Shown here: positions 1 to 8,149 of the stretch, piece after piece | Layout: every line of letters starts with the position of its first letter | How positions within the stretch are numbered: the first letter of the stretch is position 1 | Origin: Pseudacidovorax intermedius | Lineage (GTDB): Bacteria > Pseudomonadota > Gammaproteobacteria > Burkholderiales > Burkholderiaceae_C | Direction of reading: 5' to 3' | Length of the DNA stretch: 64,000 nucleotides | Assembly (NCBI RefSeq): GCF_001476815.1 | Contig: NZ_LDSL01000130.1 | Location: 1-64,000, forward strand | Made by a program: the position numbers and the translations under genes | The notes under the pieces: model-generated | What the model was told of the DNA's origin: nothing | The model's input: only the letters and a program-made list of their open reading frames with translations | Database searches by the model: none

Positions 1-391
1 CGTCGCCGGCCTGCAGCGCCGTCAGCTGCGCATGCATGGCCGCCACGCGGTCCGCGTCCACGGCGGCGCCGCCCTGCGTGGCGTCGATCTGGTCGCGCAG
101 CACGTCGGCGGCCTGCAGCAGCACGTCCACCGCCTGCTGGTTCAGCGGGCGCTCGCCGCGGCGCATCTGGTCCAGCAGCGACTCCATGACGTGGGCCAGG
201 CCGATCACGTCGTTCAGGCCGAAAGTGGCCGCGCCGCCCTTGATGGAATGCGCGGCGCGGAACACGGCGTTTAGCGCCTCGGCCCCGGGCGCCGCGATGT
301 CGATCGACAGCAGCTCGCCTTCGAGCGCCGACAGGTGCTCGCGCGCCTCTTCGACGAAGAGGGCGACGAATTCGCTCAGGTCCAGGTCCAT
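1..391 (-). CDS. cheA: Chemotaxis histidine kinase CheA, N-terminal part (cut by window edge)
   Basis: The 130 visible residues form the Hpt (P1) domain of CheA, the cytoplasmic kinase that takes receptor signals and phosphorylates CheY and CheB. The phosphorylated histidine is His48 in the motif HSIKGGAATFGL, at the position usual for CheA. The start is ATG at 391 (MDLDLSEFV). The rest of the protein (dimerisation, ATPase and CheW-like domains) lies to the left of the window. It is the last visible gene of a minus-strand chemotaxis operon and follows the response regulator at 417-794 after about 25 bases. Identity as CheA is secure from the Hpt motif plus context; kinase activity cannot be judged. 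Confidence 0.92.
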   Translation of the reverse strand, partial: MDLDLSEFVALFVEEAREHLSALEGELLSIDIAAPGAEALNAVFRAAHSIKGGAATFGLNDVIGLAHVMESLLDQMRRGERPLNQQAVDVLLQAADVLRDQIDATQGGAAVDADRVAAMHAQLTALQAGD

Positions 392-416
392 GGCAGTCGG
401 GACGTGCGTCAGCGCG

Positions 417-794
417 TCAGCGGGGGGTGTTGAGGAGCCGCTCCACCACCGACAGCAGCGTCTGCGGCTCGAAGGGCTTGACCATCCAGCCCGACAGGCC
501 GGCGGCGCGGCCCAGGGCCTTCATCTCGGCGCTGGATTCGGTGGTGAGCATCAGGATCGGCATGCCGGCATGCTCCGGCTTGGCGCGCAGCTCGCGCGTG
601 AGCGTCAGGCCGTCCATGTTGGGCATGTTCTGGTCGGTCAGCACCAGGTCCACCGTGGCGTCCTGGCTCAGCTGCTGGAGGGCGTCCTCGCCGTCGACGG
701 CGGCGCGCACGCTGTAGCCGCCCAGGCGCAGGGTCACGGTCAGCATCTGGCGGATGGACGGCGAGTCGTCCACCGTCATGATGGTCTTGGTCAT
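417..794 (-). CDS. CheY-like single-domain response regulator
   Basis: A 125-residue receiver domain with nothing attached, as in CheY. It has the acidic pair Asp9-Asp10, the phosphoacceptor Asp54 (LTDQNMPNMDG), a Thr-Thr at the end of beta-4 and the conserved Lys106 (MVKPF). It should be phosphorylated by the adjacent CheA and either act at the flagellar motor or serve as a phosphate sink. ATG at 794 was chosen because MTKTIMTVDDS is the usual start of this family; an in-frame ATG at 803 adds three residues, and neither has a strong ribosome site. It sits between the chemoreceptor and cheA. A second CheY-like gene (3378-3740) opens the same operon, so which one controls the motor is open. 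Confidence 0.9.
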   Translation of the reverse strand: MTKTIMTVDDSPSIRQMLTVTLRLGGYSVRAAVDGEDALQQLSQDATVDLVLTDQNMPNMDGLTLTRELRAKPEHAGMPILMLTTESSAEMKALGRAAGLSGWMVKPFEPQTLLSVVERLLNTPR

Positions 795-820
795 GGCTTG
801 CATGGGTGGGGCGGCGTGGC

Positions 821-2560
821 TCAGAACGATTCCCAGCCTTCCTGCAGTGCACCGCCGCCGGCGGGCGCCAGGCGCGGCGTGCGCGGGGCGGCGCCTGCGC
901 CGGCCATGTGCGCGTGCGAATGGGCATGCGAGACCATGGCCGGCTGCGCCTGCGCCACGTGCGCCCGGGCGGCCAGCATGTCGGGCGCGGGCATGGCATG
1001 GGCCGCGGCGGCGCTGTCGTTCGCGCTCAGGCGGAAGGTGGACACGCTGCGCACCAGCTGCTCGGCCTGGTCCTGCAGGCCGGCGGCGGCGGCCGACAGC
1101 TGCTCGACCATGGCGGCGTTCTGCTGCGTGGTCTGGTCCATCTGCGTCACGGCTTCGCTGACCTGGGCCACGCCCACGCTCTGCTCCTTGCTGGCGGTGG
1201 TGATCTCGTGGGTGATCTGCGAGACGCCCTGGATCGCGCTGACCACCTGCTCCATGGTCTGGCCGGCCTGGTCGACCAGCGCCGAGCCCTGGCGCACGCG
1301 CTGCACGCTGGCGGTGATCAGGTCCTTGATCTCCTTGGCGGCCTGCGACGAGCGCTGGGCCAGCTGGCGCACTTCGGCGGCCACCACGGCGAAACCGCGG
1401 CCCTGCTCGCCGGCACGCGCCGCCTCGACGGCGGCGTTGAGCGCCAGGATGTTGGTCTGGAAGGCGATGCCGTCGATCACGGCAATGATGTCCGAGATGC
1501 GCTTGGAGCTGTCGTCGATGGTGTGCATGGTCTCCACCACGCGCGCCACCAGCGCGCCGGCCGACTGGGCCACGCCCGTGGCCTGCTGGGCCAGGTCGTG
1601 CAGGCGGCGGGCATGCTCGGCGTTCTGGCTCACCGTGGTGTTGAGTTCCTCCATCGAGGCGGCGGTCTGCTGCAGGGCCGAGGCCTGCTGCTCGGTGCGC
1701 GAGGCCAGGTCGCCGCTGCCGGCGGCGATCTCGCGGCTGGTGACGGCCAGGCCGTCGGCATTGCGGCGCACCTCGCCCACCACCTCCACCAGGCGCAGGC
1801 GCATCTGCGACAGGCTGCCCAGCAGCTGGGCCATCTCGTCGCGGCCGGTGGCCTGCACCTCGCGCGTCAGGTCGCCGGTGGAGACCGCCTGGGCCACCAT
1901 CGCCGCCTTGTGGGCCGGGCCGGTGATGGAGCGGGTGACGACCACCGCCGCCGCCGTGCCGATGCCCAGCGCCAGCAGGGCGCCGGCCACGATCAGCCAC
2001 TTGCTCTGCGTCAGCAGGCCGACCAGTTCGCTGCGGCCGGTGGCGGCACTGCTGGTGATGACGCGCTGCACCTCGCCCACCGCCTCGGTGTAGCTGCCGC
2101 CCAGCGCCTGCAGGCGCTTTTCCTGCTCCTCGGGCAGGTCGCGGCCGGAAGCGCGCGCGGCCAGCATGTTGTTCAGGAAGGGCAGGAACTCGGCGCGGCG
2201 GGCCTCGGCCTTGTCCAGCGCCTGGCGCACCGCCGGGTCGTCGTTGATGCCCGACAGCGCCCGCACCGCCTGCGCCGCGCGCTCCTTGGCGCCGTTGATC
2301 TCGGCGACCACGTTGCGCTCGTAGTTGGGGTCGTTGGTGTGGATGAAGGCCTCGGCCAGCAGCACCTCGGTGTGGATCTCGTCGGCCCACTGGTTGGCGG
2401 CCTGCACGCGCGGCGTGACCACCTCCGCGCCGTAGTCCAGCGCGTCGCGCAGCTGGCCCATGCGCAGCAGCGAGACGACCGAGATCAGTGCCGTGATCAG
2501 CAGCACCAGGATGAAGGCGAGCCACAGCCGGCGGCCGGTGGAGAGATTGTTCAGGGACAT
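821..2560 (-). CDS. Methyl-accepting chemotaxis protein (4HB sensor, HAMP, signalling domain)
   Basis: A 579-residue inner-membrane chemoreceptor. It has a short cytoplasmic N-terminus, a first membrane helix at about residues 13-32, a periplasmic four-helix-bundle region, a second membrane helix at about 185-207, a HAMP linker and the cytoplasmic coiled coil. The signalling hairpin tip is very conserved ([20 protein letters not shown]). After the coiled coil comes an Ala/His-rich linker (HAHSHAHM), and the protein ends in GWESF, resembling the NWETF pentapeptide that tethers CheR and CheB on E. coli Tar. ATG at 2560 is preferred for its AGG six bases upstream; ATG at 2581 would add seven residues and overlap the preceding gene. 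The ligand cannot be inferred. Confidence 0.93.
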   Translation of the reverse strand: MSLNNLSTGRRLWLAFILVLLITALISVVSLLRMGQLRDALDYGAEVVTPRVQAANQWADEIHTEVLLAEAFIHTNDPNYERNVVAEINGAKERAAQAVRALSGINDDPAVRQALDKAEARRAEFLPFLNNMLAARASGRDLPEEQEKRLQALGGSYTEAVGEVQRVITSSAATGRSELVGLLTQSKWLIVAGALLALGIGTAAAVVVTRSITGPAHKAAMVAQAVSTGDLTREVQATGRDEMAQLLGSLSQMRLRLVEVVGEVRRNADGLAVTSREIAAGSGDLASRTEQQASALQQTAASMEELNTTVSQNAEHARRLHDLAQQATGVAQSAGALVARVVETMHTIDDSSKRISDIIAVIDGIAFQTNILALNAAVEAARAGEQGRGFAVVAAEVRQLAQRSSQAAKEIKDLITASVQRVRQGSALVDQAGQTMEQVVSAIQGVSQITHEITTASKEQSVGVAQVSEAVTQMDQTTQQNAAMVEQLSAAAAGLQDQAEQLVRSVSTFRLSANDSAAAAHAMPAPDMLAARAHVAQAQPAMVSHAHSHAHMAGAGAAPRTPRLAPAGGGALQEGWESF

Positions 2561-2573
2561 GGCAGACCTGTTG

Positions 2574-2894
2574 TCAAGCATTCGATTCGGAGGGGGCGGC
2601 GGCCGTGCCGGGCCGGCCGGCGCGCAGGCGGCAGGCCAGCCGGCCCTGCTGCAGCGACAGGGCGGTGAGCCGCTGGCCCAGCGTGTCCTCGGACTGCAGG
2701 GCGACCAGGGTGCGCGTCACGCGGCCGTCGTCCAGCCCGGCGGGCGCCAGGGCCATCAGCGACATGAAGTCCTCCCGCAGCACGGACAGGGTGGCATCCA
2801 GGTCGGTGCGCAGCTGGGCCAGCTCGGCCGCGTTCGCCTGCAGTTGCGACGCCAGGCCGTCCGTGTCCAGGTCGGTCGGCGCCGGTTGCGTCAT
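2574..2894 (-). CDS. Small helical protein of the chemotaxis operon with a CheZ-like DxxGQ motif
   Basis: A 106-residue protein, predicted mostly helical, with no family I can name. Its start overlaps the stop of the CheX-like gene (ATGA at 2891-2894), so translation is probably coupled. Around residues 67-76 it reads [11 protein letters not shown]. The Asp70-x-x-x-Gln74 spacing, with Gly before Gln, resembles the catalytic helix of the CheY phosphatase CheZ (DLTGQ). That resemblance is short and is inference only. The C-terminus ([16 protein letters not shown]) is low-complexity, unlike the CheY-binding helix of true CheZ. Coupled expression with a CheX-like protein and two CheY-like proteins suggests a role in signal termination or receptor control. 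Confidence 0.75.
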   Translation of the reverse strand: MTQPAPTDLDTDGLASQLQANAAELAQLRTDLDATLSVLREDFMSLMALAPAGLDDGRVTRTLVALQSEDTLGQRLTALSLQQGRLACRLRAGRPGTAAAPSESNA

Positions 2895-3355
2895 GCCACC
2901 GCCCAGAGCGAGAACATGCCGCTGCCGTAGCCCTCGATCTCCACCGAGAACAGGGCCTGCTTGGTGCCGGTGGCCAGCGGCGCCAGTTCGCCCGGCACGG
3001 CGGCCGGGTCGACGATGGCCTTGAGCAGCGCCACGCGGCCGTCCAGCGGCCGGGTGAACAGGCGCGAGATGACGTTGAGCACCTCGGCGAAGTTCTCGGC
3101 CAGGATCTCGTCCAGGCGGCCGGCGCGGATCGCATCCTGCGCCACCTCGGAGGGCATGATCGACAGGCAGGCGCCCAGGCATGCGGCCAGCGGCAGGTCG
3201 GCCGCGCAGGCGGCGATCACGCGGCCGTCGCCGCCGTGGTACAGGCCCGCGGCGACCGGCTTGATGGGGCTCTTGGGCGGCTTGGCGGCACAGCTCACCT
3301 CGCGGTGCACCAGCTTGTGCAGATGGCGTTCGATTTCGATGGCGGTGGGCAGCAT
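2891..3355 (-). CDS. CheX/CheC-like chemotaxis protein (putative CheY-P phosphatase fold)
   Basis: A 154-residue protein whose middle reads LAENFAEVLNVISRL. Glu91 and Asn94 (E-x-x-N), with an acidic residue four positions earlier (Glu87), fit the ExxN active-site pattern of the CheC/CheX/FliY phosphatases, although those usually have Asp or Ser at the first place. CheX-type enzymes remove phosphate from CheY in the cytoplasm. The length matches CheX (about 155). A strong ribosome site (AGGAGA) precedes ATG 3355. It lies directly downstream of a CheY-like gene and overlaps the next gene by four bases. Only one ExxN motif is present. The family call rests on motif, length and context, so an unrelated chemotaxis accessory protein remains possible. 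Confidence 0.7.
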   Translation of the reverse strand: MLPTAIEIERHLHKLVHREVSCAAKPPKSPIKPVAAGLYHGGDGRVIAACAADLPLAACLGACLSIMPSEVAQDAIRAGRLDEILAENFAEVLNVISRLFTRPLDGRVALLKAIVDPAAVPGELAPLATGTKQALFSVEIEGYGSGMFSLWAVA

Positions 3356-3377
3356 GGCGTCTCCTCGGTTCTTCTTG

Positions 3378-3740
3378 TCAGTCGAGGATCGGGCCCAGGG
3401 CCTTCTCGAAGTCCTCGGGCGAGAAAGGCTTGCCGATCACGAACTTGGCGCCCAGGGCGGTCGCCTGCTGGCGCATCTCGCTGCTGACTTCCGTGGTCAC
3501 GAAGCCGAAGGGCGTGTCGATTTCGGCCTCGCGCAGCTTCTGCAGGAACTCGATGCCGGTCATGTTGGGCATGTTCCAGTCCGAGATGATCAGGCCGAAG
3601 TGTTCGCTGGTGGCCAGCTCCAGGGCCTTGGCGCCATCGGGCGCCTCCATCGTCTCGTGGCCGCGGAATCCGGCCTGGCGGATGGCGTGGGCCACCACCA
3701 TGCGCATGGCCCGGCTGTCGTCTGCGATGAGTATCTTCAT
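3378..3740 (-). CDS. CheY-like response regulator, first gene of the chemotaxis operon
   Basis: A 120-residue stand-alone receiver domain with Asp7-Asp8, phosphoacceptor Asp54 (IISDWNMPNMTG), Thr-Thr at 82-83 and Lys104 (VIGKPF). The WNMPNMTG segment is close to that of classical CheY. ATG at 3740 has a good ribosome site (AGGGGTG). It is the first gene of a six-gene minus-strand operon ending in cheA; gaps to the next genes are 22 bases or less. Being first in the operon and next to the CheX-like gene, it is a plausible substrate of that putative phosphatase. The 283 bases upstream (3741-4023) hold no gene and should contain the operon promoter, but I could not pick a convincing -35/-10 pair. 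Confidence 0.9.
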   Translation of the reverse strand: MKILIADDSRAMRMVVAHAIRQAGFRGHETMEAPDGAKALELATSEHFGLIISDWNMPNMTGIEFLQKLREAEIDTPFGFVTTEVSSEMRQQATALGAKFVIGKPFSPEDFEKALGPILD

Positions 3741-4023
3741 GTGCACCCCTGTCGCCGCATGCGGCGGTCTTGGTATGTCGTTGAACAAGCGGGCCTTCGG
3801 CACCGCGCCGGCCCCGGTCGGGCGGCGGCGGCCTCCCCGGCTGGCGAAACACTGCTTACATTTCGTTAAGCCTTATTTCGTCGGATCGGCGCGTTTCTGA
3901 AGCGCTATTTGCGACGGGGTTGTAACGGGCGCGGGCCGGGCGACGCGGGTCGACCGGGGGTGTGCATACCTTCGACTTAAAGCGCGCTACCGCAGGCGCG
4001 GGGCGGGCCGGTGCGCGGCCAGC

Positions 4024-5136
4024 TCAGAGCCGCAGGGCCTGGGCGTAGCCCGTCATCTCCAGGTAGCCGGCGCCCAGCCGCCGTCCCTGGGCGTCGCGCA
4101 GTTCGCTCAGGCCTTCCCAGTAGATGGCGCCGGTGGAACCGCGGCTGTCCAGCTCCTGGTCGTCGAGCAGGCTGGCGACCTCGAAGCGGCCCGCGGGCGT
4201 CTCCACCGTCCAGGCGACGGGATAGGTGGCGCGGGAGGCCGGGCTGGTCCAGCGGCGCCGCGGCGTGAAGCGAACGGTGTCGGCGCCGAAGGCCTGCACC
4301 GGCGCATCGCCCGCCGCGCGCCAGGAGCCGCCGGCCCACAGCGCGCTGCCGTCCGCGCGGCGCAGGCGGAAGGCGGTGAGGGCCGCGCCGTCGTCCAGGT
4401 TCATGCCGATCCAGTCCCAGCCGACGGCCTCGGGATGCATCAGGGCCTCGCTCCATTCGTGGTCCAGCCAGGCGCGGCCGCGCACGGGGCGCGGCGGCTG
4501 GCCGGCGACGGCGATGCGGCCCTGCACCGCCAGCTGCGGCTGGCTGTAGTAGTAGCTGGCCTGGCTGGCATCGGGCCCCTTGCGCGACAGGCCGGCCTGG
4601 CCCTGCAGCAGCGGCGGCTGGGTGGGTGCGAGCCGCAGCGAGAGCCCGAAGTCGGCGCCCGGCGCCTCGGCCGCGTAGGCGCCGCTGGCCGCATCGCGGC
4701 GCAGGGACCAGTCGCGCAGCCGCACCCGCGCGTCGTCCTCGGCCGCCTCGGCGATGCCGAAGCCGGCGCGGGCGATGCGCTGGTCGTGGTGCAGCCGGCC
4801 GGCCCGCAGGTCGCTCAGGGCGGCATGCGCAAAGATGAGTTGCCTGGCGGCGAAGGCCGAGCGCAGGGCCTGGGTGCCGTCCACCCGCGAGCGGAAAAAG
4901 GTGAGCTGGAAGCCGAAGACGGCGCCATCCTCGGCCTCGAGCCGGCCGGTGGCGTACCACCATTCGGTGCGCAGTTCGGGGTGGCTGCCGTGGTCGCGCG
5001 GGAACCGGAGCGTGCGCGGCGCCAGCGCCAGGGCCGGCAGCGCAGGCAACAGGCCGGCCGCCAGGGCGCCGAGCAGCCGCCGGCGGCGCAGCGGCGGCGC
5101 GGCAAGGGCGAAGTGCGGCAAGAGGGCGGGCGGCAT
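4024..5136 (-). CDS. AttH/CrtC-like lipocalin-fold secreted protein
   Basis: A 370-residue protein with an N-terminal export signal that looks Tat-like (four arginines then LLGALAAGLLPAL, residues 17-33). After it comes the hallmark of the AttH / hydroxyneurosporene-synthase family (HPELRTEWWYATG), and later DHEWSE and WDWIGMNL. These proteins fold as two lipocalin-like barrels. CrtC members hydrate carotenoids; AttH members are usually encoded with LolCDE-like ABC transporter genes (attEFG). No such genes and no carotenoid genes are near, so this is an orphan copy of unknown substrate. It probably acts in the periplasm or at the outer membrane. The start at 5136 gives a sensible signal peptide. 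Confidence 0.85.
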   Translation of the reverse strand: MPPALLPHFALAAPPLRRRRLLGALAAGLLPALPALALAPRTLRFPRDHGSHPELRTEWWYATGRLEAEDGAVFGFQLTFFRSRVDGTQALRSAFAARQLIFAHAALSDLRAGRLHHDQRIARAGFGIAEAAEDDARVRLRDWSLRRDAASGAYAAEAPGADFGLSLRLAPTQPPLLQGQAGLSRKGPDASQASYYYSQPQLAVQGRIAVAGQPPRPVRGRAWLDHEWSEALMHPEAVGWDWIGMNLDDGAALTAFRLRRADGSALWAGGSWRAAGDAPVQAFGADTVRFTPRRRWTSPASRATYPVAWTVETPAGRFEVASLLDDQELDSRGSTGAIYWEGLSELRDAQGRRLGAGYLEMTGYAQALRL

Positions 5137-5172
5137 CGGCGCATGATCGCCGATGGCGCATGCCCCCTTCGT

Positions 5173-6249
5173 TCAGCCGTTCAACGCCGCCTCGATGCCG
5201 CGCACCGCCTCGGCGCAATCGCCGAAGCGCTCGTCCACCCAGCGCGCGTCGTGGTACGTGCCCAGGTAGCGCTCGCCCGCGTCGCACAGCAGCGACAGCA
5301 CCGAGCCGCGCCGGCCCTGCTCGCGCATCTCGTGCGCCAGCGCCAGCATGCCGACGAAGTTGGTGCCGGTCGACGGGCCCACCTTGCGGCCGAGCAGGGT
5401 CGACAGCACCCGCATGCCGGCGATGGAGGCCACGTCCGGCATCGGGATCATGCGGTCGACCACGCTGGGAATGAAGCTGGGCTCCACGCGCGGGCGGCCG
5501 ATGCCTTCGATGCGCGAGCCATCGCCCTCGCAGTCCCAGTCGCCGGTGGCGTGGAATTCGGCGAAGGCCGAGCCTTCCGGGTCCACCACCGCCAGTTGCG
5601 TCGGATGGCCGCGGAAGCGCAGGTAGCGGCCGATGGTGGCGCTGGTGCCGCCCGTGCCGGCGCCCACCACGATCCAGGCCGGCACCGGATGCCGTTCCTC
5701 GCCCATCTGCTGGAACATGCTCTCGGCGATGTTGTTGTTGCCGCGCCAGTCGGTCGCCCGCTCGGCGTAGGTGAACTGGTCCATGTAGTGGCCGCCGCAT
5801 TCGCGGGCCAGGTCTTCCGCTTCCTCGTAAACCTCCCAGGCATGGTCCACGAAATGGCAGCGCCCGCCGTAGAAGGCGATCTGCGCCACCTTCTCGGCCG
5901 AGGTGCTGCGCGGCATCACGGCCACGAAGGGCAGGCCCAGCAGGCGGGCGAAGTAGGCCTCGCTCACGGCGGTGGAGCCGCTGGAGGCCTCGATGATGGT
6001 CGTGCCCTCGCGCACCCAGCCGTTGACCAGCGCATGCAGGAACAGCGAGCGCGCCAGCCGGTGCTTGAGGCTGCCGGTCGGGTGGGTCGATTCGTCCTTG
6101 AGGTAGAGGTCGATGCCCGCGCATTCGAAGGCGGGCAGCGGCAGCGGGATCAGGTGGGTGTCGGCGCTGCGCTGGTAGTCGGCCTCGATGCGGCGCATGG
6201 CGCCCTGCAGCCAGCCGCGGCCGGTGTCGTCGTCGGTGAAATGACTCAT
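5173..6249 (-). CDS. PLP-dependent cysteine synthase/cystathionine beta-synthase family enzyme
   Basis: A 358-residue fold-type II PLP enzyme. The cofactor lysine is in [12 protein letters not shown] (about residues 55-66), and a typical substrate loop follows ([12 protein letters not shown]). The phosphate-binding stretch is [15 protein letters not shown]. The family makes or breaks carbon-sulfur or related beta-substituted amino acids. The sequence differs from housekeeping CysK/CysM (GSTAVSEA in place of the classical SGNTG loop), so the true substrate is not known. It starts at ATG 6249, directly next to the stop of the small lipoprotein gene, and probably forms an operon with that gene and ridA. 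RidA proteins clear reactive enamines/imines released by PLP enzymes, which makes the pairing sensible. Confidence 0.88.
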   Translation of the reverse strand: MSHFTDDDTGRGWLQGAMRRIEADYQRSADTHLIPLPLPAFECAGIDLYLKDESTHPTGSLKHRLARSLFLHALVNGWVREGTTIIEASSGSTAVSEAYFARLLGLPFVAVMPRSTSAEKVAQIAFYGGRCHFVDHAWEVYEEAEDLARECGGHYMDQFTYAERATDWRGNNNIAESMFQQMGEERHPVPAWIVVGAGTGGTSATIGRYLRFRGHPTQLAVVDPEGSAFAEFHATGDWDCEGDGSRIEGIGRPRVEPSFIPSVVDRMIPMPDVASIAGMRVLSTLLGRKVGPSTGTNFVGMLALAHEMREQGRRGSVLSLLCDAGERYLGTYHDARWVDERFGDCAEAVRGIEAALNG

Positions 6250-6564
6250 TTACTTGGGGGCGGGGCGGCAGAAGGCCTGGAAGCCTTCGAGCGTGTTGGG
6301 GAAGCCCTTCTCGCGTGCCAGCTCCCAAGGCCGCACGCAGCGCCTGGCGCTGTCGCACCAGATGTAGCCGGTGGAGGGCTTGCAGCTGGCCGGCCCCTCG
6401 GTGGCCAGCGGGTCGCCGTCGTTGCCGACGATGCGCGGCGGGGGCGGCGCCAGCGGCACCGGGGCCACGGGCGGCGGGCCTTCCTCGGGCGCGGCGCAGG
6501 CGGCGAGATTCGCCGCGAGGACGGCCATGGCGGCCAGGGCCAGAACGCGGGTGGGCGCGTGCAT
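6250..6564 (-). CDS. Small predicted lipoprotein, unknown function
   Basis: A 104-residue protein with a lipoprotein signal: short basic n-region, hydrophobic core and lipobox LAAC with Cys23, followed by a Pro-rich linker (PPPVAPVPLAPPPPR). The mature domain has four Cys-containing spots (SCKP, WCDS, RRCVRP, FCRP) that could form disulfides. I do not recognise the family. ATG 6564 was chosen because it begins the signal peptide; the longer reading upstream overlaps ridA and lacks a signal. It sits between ridA (four bases upstream) and the PLP enzyme (abutting), so co-transcription is very likely. The mature protein should be anchored in a membrane facing the periplasm. Confidence 0.78.
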   Translation of the reverse strand: MHAPTRVLALAAMAVLAANLAACAAPEEGPPPVAPVPLAPPPPRIVGNDGDPLATEGPASCKPSTGYIWCDSARRCVRPWELAREKGFPNTLEGFQAFCRPAPK

Positions 6565-6568
6565 GGGC

Positions 6569-7024
6569 TCAGTCCACTTCGGCGACGAGTTCGATCTCGA
6601 CGCAGGCGCCCATGGGGATCTGCGCCACGCCGAAGGCGCTGCGGGCATGGGCGCCGCGCTCGCCGAAGACCTCGGCGAACAGCTCGCTGGCGCCGTTGGT
6701 CACCAGGTGCTGCTCGGTGAAGGTGGGGGCGGAATTGACCAGGCTCATCACCTTGACGATGCGGCGCACGCGCTCCAGGTCGCCCAGGGCGGCCTGGAGG
6801 GTGCCCAGCAGGTCGATGGCGACGGCGCGCGCGGCCTGCTTGCCTTCGTCGGTGCCCAGGTTCACGCCCAGCTGGCCGACCCAGACCTTGCCGTCCTTCT
6901 TGGCGATGTGGCCGGACAGGAACACCAGGTTGCCGGTGCGCACGAAGGGCACGTAGGCGGCGGCGGGCACGGCCACGGGCGGCAGTTCGATGCCGAGTTG
7001 CTGGAGCTTGGCTTGGATGGACAT
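6569..7024 (-). CDS. RidA (YjgF/YER057c) family enamine/imine deaminase
   Basis: A 151-residue cytoplasmic protein of the RidA family, which forms trimers and hydrolyses reactive enamine/imine intermediates released by PLP-dependent enzymes. Family signs are LVFLSGHIAK near residue 33, the arginine in HARSAFGV, and the end GACVEIELVAEVD, where the VEIE strand is typical. It belongs to the longer (about 150-residue) subgroup rather than the 128-residue archetype. It is the first gene of a likely operon with the small lipoprotein and the cysteine-synthase-like enzyme, fitting the clean-up role of RidA. ATG 7024 follows a purine-poor region, so expression may depend on a leader that I could not define. 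Confidence 0.9.
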   Translation of the reverse strand: MSIQAKLQQLGIELPPVAVPAAAYVPFVRTGNLVFLSGHIAKKDGKVWVGQLGVNLGTDEGKQAARAVAIDLLGTLQAALGDLERVRRIVKVMSLVNSAPTFTEQHLVTNGASELFAEVFGERGAHARSAFGVAQIPMGACVEIELVAEVD

Positions 7025-7113
7025 GGAAGGCTTTCCGAAGTCGTTCGTGAGAGGGTGAAAAGAAGCGGCGGCGCGGGGCGCGCCGCCGGCAGCCGCCGGA
7101 GGGCGGCGGCGGA

Positions 7114-8133
7114 TCAGCGATTGTCCGGCATGGCGCCGGAGCGGCCCGGGCCGGGCACCGGCGCGCCGTCGGCCGGCACCAGGGCCGGTGCCAGGCGCTC
7201 GCGCTGCGCGGCGGGCAGCTCGTCGAAGGGCTGGACGGTGACGCCCACGTCCAGCACGTGGCGCGCGCCGCCGTGCAGCACGCCGCGCATCGGCGACACG
7301 TCGGCGAAGTCGCGGCCCATGGCCAGCACGACATAGTCCTCGCCCGGCTGGCGGCCGTTGGTGGGGTCGAAGCCCACCCATTCGCCGACCCCGGCGGCCG
7401 GCACGCCGGCCTCGTCGCCCGGGCCGGGCAGGTAGACCTCGACCCAGGCGTGCGAGGCATCGGCGCCCACCAGCCGCGGCTGGCCGGGCGGCGGCTGCGT
7501 CAGCAGGTAGCCGCTGACGTAGCGCGCCGGCAGGCCCAGGGCGCGGCAGCAGGCAATCATGATGTGGGCGAAGTCCTGGCACACGCCGCGGCGTTGCGCC
7601 AGCGCGGTGACGGCGGGCGTGCTGATCTCGGTGCTGCCGCTGTCGTAGTCGAAGTCGCGGTAGATGCGCAGCGTCAGGTCCATGGCCGCCTCGAACAGCG
7701 GCCGGCCGGCGCCGAAGCTGGTGCGGGCATAGGCGACGAAGTCGTCGTGCTGCGGCACGTGGCGCGAGGGGAAGACGAAGTCGGAGGCCGGGTCGTCGTG
7801 CCGGCCGGCGCGGTAGCGGAAGCGCTCGCGCACCGGCTCCCAGGCGATGGCCGCCAGCGCCGCGGCGGGCGCGTCGGGCACGGCGGTGCGCACCAGGCTG
7901 CGGGCCGTCACCACCAGCTGTTCGTGCGTGGATTCGAAAGCGAAGAAGGTGCGGCGGTTGCCGTACAGGTCGTCCGACTCGCGTCGGTGCGCGGGCTCGG
8001 GCGAGATGGCGAGCCGGTGGTCCAGCACCGCCTGCCAGGGCAGCTCGCGCGGGCGCAGGTGGGCCAGATGCTGGGCGGTCTGCACCGCCGGCGCGTAGTC
8101 GTAGCAGGTTTCGTGGGTGACGTGCAGCAGCAT
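7114..8133 (-). CDS. Transglutaminase-like cysteine protease family protein
   Basis: A 339-residue protein with the bacterial transglutaminase N-terminal beta region (MLLHVTHETCYDY) and a transglutaminase-like papain-fold core. The catalytic triad is visible: Cys in RRGVCQDFAH, His in ASHAWVEVY, Asp in VGFDPTNG. Such proteins hydrolyse or transfer amide bonds. It is the third gene of a minus-strand locus after the giant transglutaminase-DUF2126 protein and the ATP-grasp/alpha-E fusion, with a 16-base gap to the latter. This set is known from comparative genomics as a predicted peptide-synthesis or peptide-tagging system (amidoligase plus transglutaminase, Iyer and co-workers); no product is known. 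The Pro-rich C-terminal tail has no assigned role. Confidence 0.9.
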   Translation of the reverse strand: MLLHVTHETCYDYAPAVQTAQHLAHLRPRELPWQAVLDHRLAISPEPAHRRESDDLYGNRRTFFAFESTHEQLVVTARSLVRTAVPDAPAAALAAIAWEPVRERFRYRAGRHDDPASDFVFPSRHVPQHDDFVAYARTSFGAGRPLFEAAMDLTLRIYRDFDYDSGSTEISTPAVTALAQRRGVCQDFAHIMIACCRALGLPARYVSGYLLTQPPPGQPRLVGADASHAWVEVYLPGPGDEAGVPAAGVGEWVGFDPTNGRQPGEDYVVLAMGRDFADVSPMRGVLHGGARHVLDVGVTVQPFDELPAAQRERLAPALVPADGAPVPGPGRSGAMPDNR

Positions 8134-8149
8134 GGGGCGTGCTGGCCTC

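Noticed and set aside
3854-3871. Inverted repeat GCTTA-N8-TAAGC upstream of the chemotaxis operon
   Set aside because: Only 5 bp per arm and no second copy; no matching sigma-28 (TAAA-N-GCCGATAA) promoter could be aligned.
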